This document shows, one piece after another, positions 1-8,200 of a stretch of DNA of 64,000 bases. A program made the translations under genes and the position numbers. This DNA is from Microbacterium sp. MPKO10 (GTDB lineage: Bacteria; Actinomycetota; Actinomycetes; Actinomycetales; Microbacteriaceae): positions 1 through 64,000 of the forward strand of contig NZ_JAPCHX010000002.1 in NCBI RefSeq assembly GCF_026107415.2, read 5' to 3'. Position 1 is the first letter of the stretch. Every line of letters starts with the position of its first letter. The notes under the pieces were generated by a model that was given only the letters and a program-made list of their open reading frames with translations, was not told the DNA's origin and searched no databases.

Positions 1-91
1 GCCCGGTCACATTCCGAACCCGGAAGCTAAGGCTCTCAGCGCCGATGGTACTGCAGGGGGGACCCTGTGGGAGAGTAGGACACCGCCGGAC
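1..91 (+). rRNA. rrf: 5S ribosomal RNA, 3' part (5' end outside window)
   Basis: The first ~91 bases read as the 3' three quarters of a bacterial 5S rRNA: the conserved segment around CCGAACCCGGAAGCTAAG, the GCCGATGGTACTGC block, and GGGAGAGTAGGACACCGCC leading to the 3' end. The 5' strand of the terminal helix is missing, so the gene starts before the window. A strong hairpin 15 nt downstream closes the rRNA operon. The exact 3' end is uncertain by a few bases. Confidence 0.93.
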
Positions 92-105
92 TTAACTTAC
101 ACAAC

Positions 106-138
106 GTGAAGGCCACCCCTGCCCGGGGTGGCCTTCAC
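106..138 (+). terminator. rRNA operon terminator hairpin
   Basis: A perfect 14-bp inverted repeat (arms 106-119 and 125-138, GTGAAGGCCACCCC and its complement) with a 5-nt loop lies directly after 5S rRNA. No T-run follows, as is common for high-GC actinobacterial terminators. Confidence 0.85.
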
Positions 139-167
139 TGCGTTAACCCACCCACACACCCACCTGC

Positions 168-286
168 ACCGGTACAGACAGCCACCAGTACAGACAGCCA
201 CAGGTACCGCCACACCGGCACAGACAGCCACCGGTATAGCCACACCGGTACAGGCATCACCGGTACAGGCACATCACTAGTACCGG
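168..286. repeat. Degenerate tandem repeat, unit about 12-18 bp
   Basis: About seven imperfect units of the form ACCGGTACAG(ACAG)CC follow head to tail: 168-183, 184-199, 200-211, 212-229, 230-241, 242-255, 256-270, with a trailing ACTAGTACCGGC. Units differ by substitutions and by presence of the ACAG insert. It lies between the rRNA terminator and the next gene; short open frames here look like by-products of the repeat. The remainder of 92-435 shows only the terminator, this array, one palindrome and a -10 box. Confidence 0.75.
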
Positions 287-380
287 CATAATCGAGTGGG
301 CTGCGATCAGAGCCCTTCAACTCGTGGAAGGCACCGCGGCCGCGACCCACACCCACAACACGCGTAATGGGGGCGTATTC

Positions 381-400
381 GATGGGGAGAGCTCCCCATC
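381..400. promoter_or_regulatory. Palindrome, candidate operator upstream of the PP2C gene
   Basis: GATGGGGAG at 381-389 and its exact complement at 392-400 are separated by two bases. It ends 22 bp before the putative -10 box of the PP2C gene, roughly at the -35 position, where a regulator could compete with or recruit RNA polymerase. No known regulator motif is recognised. Confidence 0.4.
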
Positions 401-421
401 GGAACCGATGCGCAAGCTAGC

Positions 422-427
422 TAGGCT
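422..427 (+). promoter_or_regulatory. Putative -10 box (TAGGCT) of a leaderless promoter
   Basis: TAGGCT fits the actinobacterial TANNNT -10 pattern and ends 8 nt before the ATG at 436, so transcription would begin at or next to the start codon. No good -35 hexamer and no ribosome binding site are visible. Confidence 0.45.
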
Positions 428-435
428 TGGGCCTT

Positions 436-1269
436 ATGGCGACCCGCACGACGTACTCCCTTCCCCGCTCTCGGGTCGAGATCACTGTCACCGGTGTGAC
501 GGATGTTGGCCGCCGTCGCCGGGTGAACGAAGACTCCATCATCATGGCGTCGCCGATCTTCGCGGTCGCCGACGGAATGGGCGGCCACCAGCGCGGCGAC
601 GAGGCTAGCCGTGTCGTGGTGGAGCAGCTGCAGCTCAGTGTGCGCCCCGGCGAGCCGTCGAGCCCCGAGGTGGTCTTCACAGGAATCACCGCGGCCAATG
701 CGAGAATCCTCTCGTGGGCGGACGAAGGCGGTGTCGCCGGCAGCACGGTCGCTGGCGTCGCGCTCGTCTCGTTGTCGCCGCAAGCGGACAGCCATTGGAT
801 GGTTTTCAACATCGGCGATTCGCGCGTGTACATTCTCAACGGTTCGCACCTGCGGCAGATCACCGTCGATCACTCGGCCGTGCAAGAGCTCATTGATGAT
901 GGCAGTATCACTCCAGAAGCCGCAGCGACGCACCCTCAGCGCAACGTCGTGACACGGGCCGTTGGAGTGGAAACCGACGCGGACCCCGACGTGTGGCTGC
1001 TCCCTGCAGAGGGCCACCAGACCTTCATCGTCTGCTCTGACGGGCTCAGCCGAGAAGTCACGGACGATGAAATTCGCAGCATCCTTCTTGAGGGCCCAGC
1101 CGACCCGGCACAGGCCCTCGTGGACCGGGCGCTGGCCTCCGGTGCGCGCGACAACGTCTCAGCTCTCGTCGTCGATACCGTCAGCATTGACACCACCCCG
1201 CCGAGCCCGGGATATCATGACACGAGAGGTTTGGGCGCGCTCGAAGAGACTCTGCCGCGCTCGAGGTAA
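436..1269 (+). CDS. PP2C-family Ser/Thr protein phosphatase
   Basis: Predicted 277-residue metal-dependent (Mn/Mg) phosphatase that would remove phosphate from serine/threonine residues, probably opposing the kinase encoded two genes downstream. PP2C motifs appear in order: RRRRVNEDS near the N-terminus, ADGMGGH (metal-binding Asp), NIGDSRVY mid-protein, VCSDGLS and the C-terminal ARDNVSALVV. No transmembrane segment or signal peptide is seen, unlike mycobacterial PstP, which is membrane anchored, so this enzyme should be cytosolic. The ATG at 436 is chosen because a TANNNT box lies 8 nt upstream; a TTG at 427 is an alternative. First gene of the signalling cluster; the next gene follows after 7 nt. 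Confidence 0.9.
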   Translation: MATRTTYSLPRSRVEITVTGVTDVGRRRRVNEDSIIMASPIFAVADGMGGHQRGDEASRVVVEQLQLSVRPGEPSSPEVVFTGITAANARILSWADEGGVAGSTVAGVALVSLSPQADSHWMVFNIGDSRVYILNGSHLRQITVDHSAVQELIDDGSITPEAAATHPQRNVVTRAVGVETDADPDVWLLPAEGHQTFIVCSDGLSREVTDDEIRSILLEGPADPAQALVDRALASGARDNVSALVVDTVSIDTTPPSPGYHDTRGLGALEETLPRSR

Positions 1270-1276
1270 GGACGAT

Positions 1277-2737
1277 ATGACGCACTTCAGCTACACCGCG
1301 GCACATCAGCGAGAGTGGATTGCGCTTGCAGCATCCGGTCGCCTTCTCGTCGTGCGCATCGACGACGACGCGGAACTGCTGACGCGGGTGACATCGCTGG
1401 ACATCGGTACGCTGACCGTCCACGAAACCCTCGAAGCGCTCACTGCCGGTGGGCTCGCGAACACTCCCGCGTTCGGGCTGTGCTTCTGGGTCGCGGGCAC
1501 ACTCGAGACCGAGGGCCTTGGCGTGATCGTGTATGGCGAGACAGCGATTGACGTCGTGACCGCCGCCGAAACGGTCACGGTGCGGGCGACCGGAGTGAGC
1601 GGCTGGGGTGAACAGCTTGTCGAGAACGTCACGGGCATCGAGGTGCGCGGCGGCTCCGACACCGCCGACGCTCTGCCTCTCAGTCAGGGCGCTGCGTGGA
1701 TCGCGGGTCTCTCGCTCGTCGCGGACGACACGAATCAGGATGCTGCAGGTGCAGCGACAGCGACCGTCGCCGACCCATCGGCCACCAGCTCCGACGCGTC
1801 GAAGCCGATCGCACACGAACCCGCCAGCGAACCCAAGCCGGACACCATCGCGATCGACGAGCCGCTCGCCGCGAAGTCGCCACCGCCGCTGCCGAACGCC
1901 TTTCCCGTCGTGACTCCGGACGCGTCCGGAGGCGAGAGCGACTCCGTCAAGCCTGTGACCGCTGAACAGCCGACATGGTCGGACGAGGCAGGCGCGGCGC
2001 TGGCGCCAGAGACCGAGACCGCTGCCGCGAATACTGAGGCCGGTGAGGTGCCGGACGGCCACGCAGAACCGGAGCGCCCCGCGTCTTCCGATGGATCAGA
2101 CGACATCACCGGCCCGGAAAGCCCCGCCGGTACCGGGCCTTCAGCAGCACCGAGCGGTGTTGACGGCGCGGACGACGTGCCAGAGCTGACCCTGTTGCCC
2201 GGTGACGTCGCGGATCCCATCGAACTTCCCGAGCCCGACGAGCAGACCATCATGCGCACACCAGGGCAGCCGGTTGTGCCTGCACGCGAGGCACTGCTCG
2301 GCGACCACGACGGCATGACGGTCCTCGCGGAGGATGTCCGTGCAGCACGGGAGGCAGCGCATCTGCCCGAGGGAGTAGCCGACGAGTCCGCGAACATGCC
2401 GCAGTATGCATATGCGCTTGAGCTGCCCGGCGGCGCGCGCCAGCCGCTCGACGCTCCCGTCGTTCTCGGACGCGCGCCGAGTGTGTCCAATGTTCCGGCA
2501 TCCGTTCTGCCGCATCTCGTGACGCTCGCGGGCGATGACATCTCGCGCACCCACGTACGCGTCGCCGTCGAGGGGGATGCTGTCGTGGTCACCGATCTCC
2601 ACTCGAGCAACGGAACGATCGTCGAGGTGCCCGGGCGGTCACCCCAACAGCTGCGCGGCGGCGAGCCTGTGCCCGTGATCACCGGTACCGTGATCGACCT
2701 CGGCTCGGGCATCACGCTTCGCGTGCTCGAGGCTTAG
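1277..2737 (+). CDS. FHA-domain protein with acidic Pro/Ala-rich linker
   Basis: 486 residues. The N-terminal ~140 residues are a folded domain I do not recognise. Roughly residues 145-370 are low-complexity, rich in Ala, Pro, Glu and Asp, and probably disordered. The last ~110 residues form a forkhead-associated (FHA) domain with LGRAPS, SRTHVRV and SSNGT, the loops that bind phosphothreonine peptides. FHA modules recruit partners phosphorylated by Ser/Thr kinases, so it is a likely adaptor or substrate of the kinase encoded immediately downstream. The ATG at 1277 is preceded by GAGGTAAGG; an open frame extends upstream into the PP2C gene but lacks homologous features. The next gene's GTG starts 1 nt after the stop. 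Confidence 0.85.
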   Translation: MTHFSYTAAHQREWIALAASGRLLVVRIDDDAELLTRVTSLDIGTLTVHETLEALTAGGLANTPAFGLCFWVAGTLETEGLGVIVYGETAIDVVTAAETVTVRATGVSGWGEQLVENVTGIEVRGGSDTADALPLSQGAAWIAGLSLVADDTNQDAAGAATATVADPSATSSDASKPIAHEPASEPKPDTIAIDEPLAAKSPPPLPNAFPVVTPDASGGESDSVKPVTAEQPTWSDEAGAALAPETETAAANTEAGEVPDGHAEPERPASSDGSDDITGPESPAGTGPSAAPSGVDGADDVPELTLLPGDVADPIELPEPDEQTIMRTPGQPVVPAREALLGDHDGMTVLAEDVRAAREAAHLPEGVADESANMPQYAYALELPGGARQPLDAPVVLGRAPSVSNVPASVLPHLVTLAGDDISRTHVRVAVEGDAVVVTDLHSSNGTIVEVPGRSPQQLRGGEPVPVITGTVIDLGSGITLRVLEA

Positions 2738-2738
2738 C

Positions 2739-4382
2739 GTGGCGAGGCAGGCGGCGCAACCACCGAGGATCCCCGGTCTCCACGCAGAACGCCTGCTTGG
2801 ATCTGGCGGCTTCAGCGACGTCTACCTGTATCGCCAAGAGCTTCCGCGCCGCGAGGTTGCCGTCAAGGTGCTCTCGCTCGACGAGGTCACTGAGGCTTCG
2901 CGGGCCGCGTTCGTCGACGAGGCGAACCTCATGGCCCAGGTCTCGGCACACCCGTACATCGTCACCATCTACAACGCCGCGGTCGCCGACGACGGACGGC
3001 CGTACTTCGTCATGGAGTACTGCCCCGGCCCAAGCCTGTCGCAGCAGTACCGGTACCGGCAGTTCACCGTGGCTGACGTGCTGCGCACCGGCATCCGGTT
3101 GACGAGTGCCGTCGCGACGGCACACGCGGCGGGTATCCTGCACCGTGACATCAAACCGGCCAACGTGCTCACGAACGCGTACGGGTGGCCTGCACTCGCG
3201 GACTTCGGCATCTCATCGGCTGTGGACGCCGACCACACCGCGGGGGGCGAGTCTGCGTCGCTCGGAATGTCGATCCCGTGGTCGCCTCCCGAAATGTTTG
3301 CCGACCATCCGGTCGCTGACGTGCGGAGTGACGTCTTCTCGCTCGCCGCCACCGTGTACACGCTGCTCGCGGGCCGCTCACCGTTCGAAGTGCCCGGTCA
3401 GCCGAACGGCTCGATCGACCTCATCGGGCGGATCGAACGCGGCACGGTGACCCCGCTCGAGCGTTCCGATGTTCCCGCTTCGCTCATGGCGGTGCTGCGG
3501 CGTGGCATGGCAACCCGGCGCGAAGACCGCTTTCCCAGTGCCGTCGACGTGGGCCGATCGCTGCAGCGTGTCGAGATGGAGCTCTCGTACGCGCCCACGC
3601 AGCTTGACGTGCCCAACCTTGCATCGGCGAAGCCGCAGAGCGACGACGGCGATGACGATGCCACGCGCATTCGCCCGATGACCACGGTGACGCCGAATCA
3701 GCGCACGCCGGAGACCCCGGTACCCGCCCCGCCTGTTCCGCAGGGGTCGGAGAGCGATGCCACGATCGCCCGCCCGGTGAAGCCCGTGTCGGCCCAGCCA
3801 GCGCCCGGTGCGCCCGCAGCTCCCGGGGACGCGAGGCGCCCTCAGCAGCGTCCCGTCACCCCACAGGCGGTGGTTCCGCATGACACCTCGGCGACGGCGC
3901 GGCGCGGCCCGGTGGCGCCCGTGTCCACGACGTCGGATGCTGCGGCAGAGCCAGCCGAGCCGGGTCGACGTCGGCGTCGCATCCTTCCCTTCGTCATTGC
4001 GGCAGTAGCCGTCGTCGTCGTGGGAGGCGGCGTCACGGCATCCCTGATGATCGCCGATGGGCCGCAGCCCGAACACACGGCGTCGTCGACAGGCGAGCCG
4101 TTGCTCGTCACGGGGGTCCCCGCTCCCGTGGAGAAGGGCATCACGGTGTCGGATGATGGCGCCAGCGTGACCTTTGAATGGACCAATCCCAACCCGAAGG
4201 CCGGTGACATGTACATCTGGCGGCGCTCTGAATCGGGTGAGCTGGGGCCGAAGCACGTGATCGACGAGACCTCGGTGACAATCGACGGTGTGTCAGATGG
4301 CGATAAGGTGTGTGTCACGGTCTTAATCAGCAGAGCGAGCGGAAAGACATCAACGGAACCATTGGAGATGTGCACATCGTGA
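2739..4382 (+). CDS. Membrane-anchored PknB-type serine/threonine protein kinase
   Basis: 547 residues. The Hanks-type kinase domain covers residues ~14-280: glycine loop GSGGFSDV (21-28), ATP lysine K43 in VAVKVL, catalytic loop HRDIKPANV with D137, then ADFGIS. A Pro/Ala-rich juxtamembrane linker (~290-410) follows, an Arg-rich stop-transfer segment (RRRRR), one hydrophobic helix at ~415-437, and a ~105-residue extracytoplasmic domain with a beta-sandwich-like, possibly fibronectin III-like pattern (VTFEWTNPNP, YIWRR). It lacks the PASTA repeats of PknB, so the external ligand is probably not muropeptide. GTG start; the stop overlaps the next GTG (GTGA), implying translational coupling. Partner phosphatase and FHA proteins flank it. 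Confidence 0.92.
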   Translation: MARQAAQPPRIPGLHAERLLGSGGFSDVYLYRQELPRREVAVKVLSLDEVTEASRAAFVDEANLMAQVSAHPYIVTIYNAAVADDGRPYFVMEYCPGPSLSQQYRYRQFTVADVLRTGIRLTSAVATAHAAGILHRDIKPANVLTNAYGWPALADFGISSAVDADHTAGGESASLGMSIPWSPPEMFADHPVADVRSDVFSLAATVYTLLAGRSPFEVPGQPNGSIDLIGRIERGTVTPLERSDVPASLMAVLRRGMATRREDRFPSAVDVGRSLQRVEMELSYAPTQLDVPNLASAKPQSDDGDDDATRIRPMTTVTPNQRTPETPVPAPPVPQGSESDATIARPVKPVSAQPAPGAPAAPGDARRPQQRPVTPQAVVPHDTSATARRGPVAPVSTTSDAAAEPAEPGRRRRRILPFVIAAVAVVVVGGGVTASLMIADGPQPEHTASSTGEPLLVTGVPAPVEKGITVSDDGASVTFEWTNPNPKAGDMYIWRRSESGELGPKHVIDETSVTIDGVSDGDKVCVTVLISRASGKTSTEPLEMCTS

Positions 4383-5116
4383 CGGCACCACGTATCGAGT
4401 TCTGCGGGGAATGGTACGACGTCAGCCCCGACGAGTTCTTCTATATTGGGCGCGAGGGAGACCTTGTCATTGACGACAACCCTTTTCTGCACCGGCGTTT
4501 CCTTGCCATTGGCCTCGAGAACGGGATGTACTGGCTCATCAACGTCGGCAACGCTCTTTCGGCAACGGTGACGGACAGCACAGGTCAGGTGCAGGCCTGG
4601 CTGGCACCCGGCGCCCGGCTTCCCGTCGTTTTCCGTGAGCTGCAGGTGCTGTTCAGTGCGGGATCGACAACATACGACTTCACGATCCACATGGACTCGG
4701 AGTTCTTCGGTACCTCACCTCTGACATCGGCGTCGAGCGGTGAGACCACGGTCGGACCGATCCACCTCACGAGTAACCAACGGCTGCTGATCCTCGCTTT
4801 GGCCGAAGACGTGTTGCGGCAGAATTCGCCAGGCCGTGGCGAGATCCCGGCCTCTGCTGAAGCGGCAGAGCGCCTCGGCTGGACGCAGACGGCGTTCAAC
4901 CGCAAGCTCGACAACGTGTGTGACAAGCTGGACCGCTTCGGTGTGCCCGGCCTGCGGGGTGGCCGCGGAAAGCTCGCGACCAACCGGCGGTCACGCCTCG
5001 TCGAGTATGCGGTGTCGACGCGCATGGTCGACCCGAGCGATCTCGTGCTTCTCGATCAAGATCCGTCGGGCACGAGCTCAAGCACGGGTACGGGCGAGAA
5101 CGTCGCAGAGAGCTAG
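4379..5116 (+). CDS. Degenerate FHA-like protein with C-terminal winged-helix segment
   Basis: 245 residues. The N-terminal ~100 residues resemble an FHA fold: a beta-rich stretch with FYIGREGDLVIDD and FLHRRFLAI at the GR and SxxH loop positions. The serine of the SxxH loop and the final NG pair are not evident, so phosphopeptide binding may be lost. Residues ~125-215 look like a helix-turn-helix/winged-helix module (SNQRLLILALAEDVL, EAAERLGWTQTAFNRKLDNV). This suggests a DNA- or protein-binding effector linking kinase signalling to gene expression. The GTG at 4379 overlaps the kinase stop (GTGA). A 90-nt gap follows before the giant gene. Assignment of both domains is from pattern only. Confidence 0.7.
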   Translation: MTAPRIEFCGEWYDVSPDEFFYIGREGDLVIDDNPFLHRRFLAIGLENGMYWLINVGNALSATVTDSTGQVQAWLAPGARLPVVFRELQVLFSAGSTTYDFTIHMDSEFFGTSPLTSASSGETTVGPIHLTSNQRLLILALAEDVLRQNSPGRGEIPASAEAAERLGWTQTAFNRKLDNVCDKLDRFGVPGLRGGRGKLATNRRSRLVEYAVSTRMVDPSDLVLLDQDPSGTSSSTGTGENVAES

Positions 5117-5206
5117 AACTTTCGCCGTGTGACCGGCCGTGTTAGGTTAGGCTCCGGAATAACTGTGCCTTGAGCGCTGTCGAGCAGCTGGTAATCGAGA
5201 CGGAAC

Positions 5207-8200
5207 GTGTTTGTGGGGAGCATGAGGGGATGGTTGCGCGGCCGAAAGGTCACTGCATCCGTCATCGCGGCGTCCCTGATTCTTGCAGTACCGGTCACCT
5301 TCGCCGTCTTGCACCCGGGATACCCGGCCTCGGATGTCGACCTTGAGGCACGCGATGTCTGGGTGACGAACGGCAAAGAGCTTCTCGCCGGGCGGCTCAA
5401 CAAGCAGATTGAAGAGCTTGATGCGTCGGTAGCGACGCTCGCGAACGACATTGACATCTTTCAGGATGGCGAGCTTGCCCTGCTGCACGACCGCGTCTCG
5501 TCCACGGTGCAGACCATCGATCCGGCGTACACCACGCTCGGAAACAGTGCCGACCTGCCGCCGGGCGCTGAGCTCGCCTATGGGGGAGGCCGTCTGGCTG
5601 TGCTCGAGCCCGAGAGCGGCAGCCTCTGGGTCACCAACGTGGCGGGCGGGCTCGACTTCACGACGGTCGACAACGAGCCCCTGCTCAAATTGGGGGCGGA
5701 TGCTGCGATCGCGGTGTCACACGAGGGCGTCGTGTTCGCCGCGGCGCCGGCCGACGGCATCCTGTATTCGTACCCTGCCGACGGCGGCAAGCCGAGCGAG
5801 CAGGAGATTCCCTCAAGCGAGAGCTTTCAGCTGACAGCCGCGGGCGAGACGCCCGTGCTGTTCGACGGCGATGCGAACCGTGTCATCGTTCCGGGTCAGG
5901 ATCCCATCGAGCTTCCGTCGACCGGTGTGAAGCTGCAGCAGTCGTCCGCCGACCCCGGCGAGGCACTCGTCGCTGGCGCAGAGTCGCTCATGTCCGTTCC
6001 ACTGAACGGTGATGAGGTCACTGAGATCGATGCCGACATCAGCGCTCCGGCGGCCAACCCCGACGACGTCGCCGCCCCCGTGAACCTCGAGGGATGCTGG
6101 CACGCTGCGTGGGCCTCGGGCAGCCGTTACCTGGCACAGTGCGACGGTTCGGCTCCCACGCGCGAAGAGATCGACCCGTCGACGGCGGGTGCCGAGCTGG
6201 TGTTCCGCGTTAACCGCGACGTTATCGCCCTCAATAACCTGCAGACCGGTGACTCCTGGCTCGTCACCGAGAACATGCGCCTGGTGCACAACTGGGAGGA
6301 CGTCACACCGCCCGAAGAAGATGACGGTGAAGAAGGCGACGAGAAATCGTCGGTGAAGTCGTTCGAGGACACCCTCGCCGAGCGTACCGACCAGAACCGG
6401 CCTCCGATCGCGAATGATGACAAGCTCGGAGTCCGGCCCGAACGCACGACGGTGCTGCCGCTGCTCAGCAATGACACGGATCCCGACGGCGATGTGCTCA
6501 CGATCACCGATATCAAGGGGTTCTCTGAGAAGTGGGGCCAGCTGCAGTACATCGACGGCGGGCGTGCCCTGCAGTTCTCGCCGAAGGACGGCGTCGATGC
6601 GGGCACCTTCTCGTTCCGGTACAGCGTGAGCGACGGCCGGCCGGGCGGCGTCGCCGAAGGCGCGGTCAACGTGACGATCCGCCCGCCCGAGGCCAACGAG
6701 CCACCCGAGTCAGAGCGCGTCGGAGCGGCAGTCGTGGATGCAGGACAGACGATCACGTACGACGCGCTCGCCGACTGGCGAGACCCGGACGGCGACGACA
6801 TTTACCTGGAATCGGCGGCGTCCGACGCCGGGGATCGCGTACGGTTCAACCCGGATGGGCGCATTACGGTGACCCACACGTCAGGGCAGCTCGGTCCGCG
6901 CGACATCGTGTTCACCGTGTCAGACGGTACGGCGTCCGAGACCGGTACTTTCACGCTTGACGTCAAGCCCGCAGGATCGTCGAACCCAGTGGGGACGCCG
7001 GACTTCGCCCAGACTTTCGTCGGTGAGGCCGTCGACGTCCATCCGCTCGACAATGACCTGTCGCCGTCGGGCGGGCAACTGGAGCTGTTGGGTGCCGAAG
7101 CGCTGCAGGGTGCGATCTCGGTCGCCGTCGATTCGGAGCGCGGCACCATTACGGCATCCGCCGGTAAGGCCGGCGCGTACTACGTCAAATACTCGCTCGG
7201 GGCGGGCGAACGCACCAGTATCGGGCTGATCCGCATTGAGGTGACCGAGAAGGCCGAAGCCGATCTCGCTCCCGTCGCCGTGCGAGACACCGGATACGTG
7301 CGACCAGGCGAGCCCGCGATGATCCCCGTGCTCGTCAACGACGTGTCACCGACCGGCGACGTGCTCGCGGTCAAATCGATCGAGGCGACCGGCGACGCCG
7401 CGCAGCTGTCGATCGAGCTGCTGTCGCAGAGCATGATCCGTGTCACGGCGACGGCAGAGGTGACGGGGCAGGTGCAGTTCTCTTACACCGTCTCTGATGG
7501 GCACAAGGAGTCGACAACGACAGTCACGATCGTGATGGTGCCACCTCTGTCGAAGCATCAGGCGCCGATCGCTGAAGACGACCAGGTGCGTGTGCGCGCG
7601 GGCGACATCGCGAGCGTGCCTGTGCTCGACAACGACATCCATCCCGACAACGCGGGCATGACCGTGGAGCAAGAGCTTGTGCAGGGCACCGAGAAGGGTC
7701 TCGCCTTCGTCACCGATGACAGGGTGCGCTATCAGGCTCCCGCAGAGGCCGGGGTGTACACCGCCGTGTACACGGTCGTTGACGATTATGGGCAGAAGGC
7801 GACAGCATCCGTCACCTTCACCGTCGTCGGGACGGACGAGGATTCCAACCAAGCACCCATCGCGAAGACACTGACGACGCGTGTGTTTGAAGGCAGCTCT
7901 GTCGACATCGAAATTCCGTTGGACGGGCTGGACCCTGACGGCGACTCCGTCGTGTATGACGGGCTCGCGAGCGCCCCGCTTCTGGGCGCCGTGCGCAACG
8001 AGAAGAGCCAGAGCTTCACGTACGTCGCAGGATCGATGGAACTCGGGACCGACACGTTCACCTACAAGATCAAGGACGTTCTGGGGGCGACGGCTGTCGG
8101 AACGATCAAGATCGCCGTCATTCCGCGCCCGGAGCAGGCGATGAACCCGGTGGCCGTCGACGACAGCATTGAGGTGAAGCCCGGCCGGGTTGCCTCGGTT

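Noticed and set aside
168-286. CRISPR-like array downstream of 5S rRNA
   Set aside because: Units are too short and degenerate, without constant repeats and unique spacers, and no cas genes are present.
1735-2715. Long antisense open frame (326 codons) opposite the first FHA gene
   Set aside because: It is a product of high GC and the low-complexity linker on the other strand; its translation is Ser/Thr/Gly/Pro-rich without family motifs and lacks a ribosome binding site.
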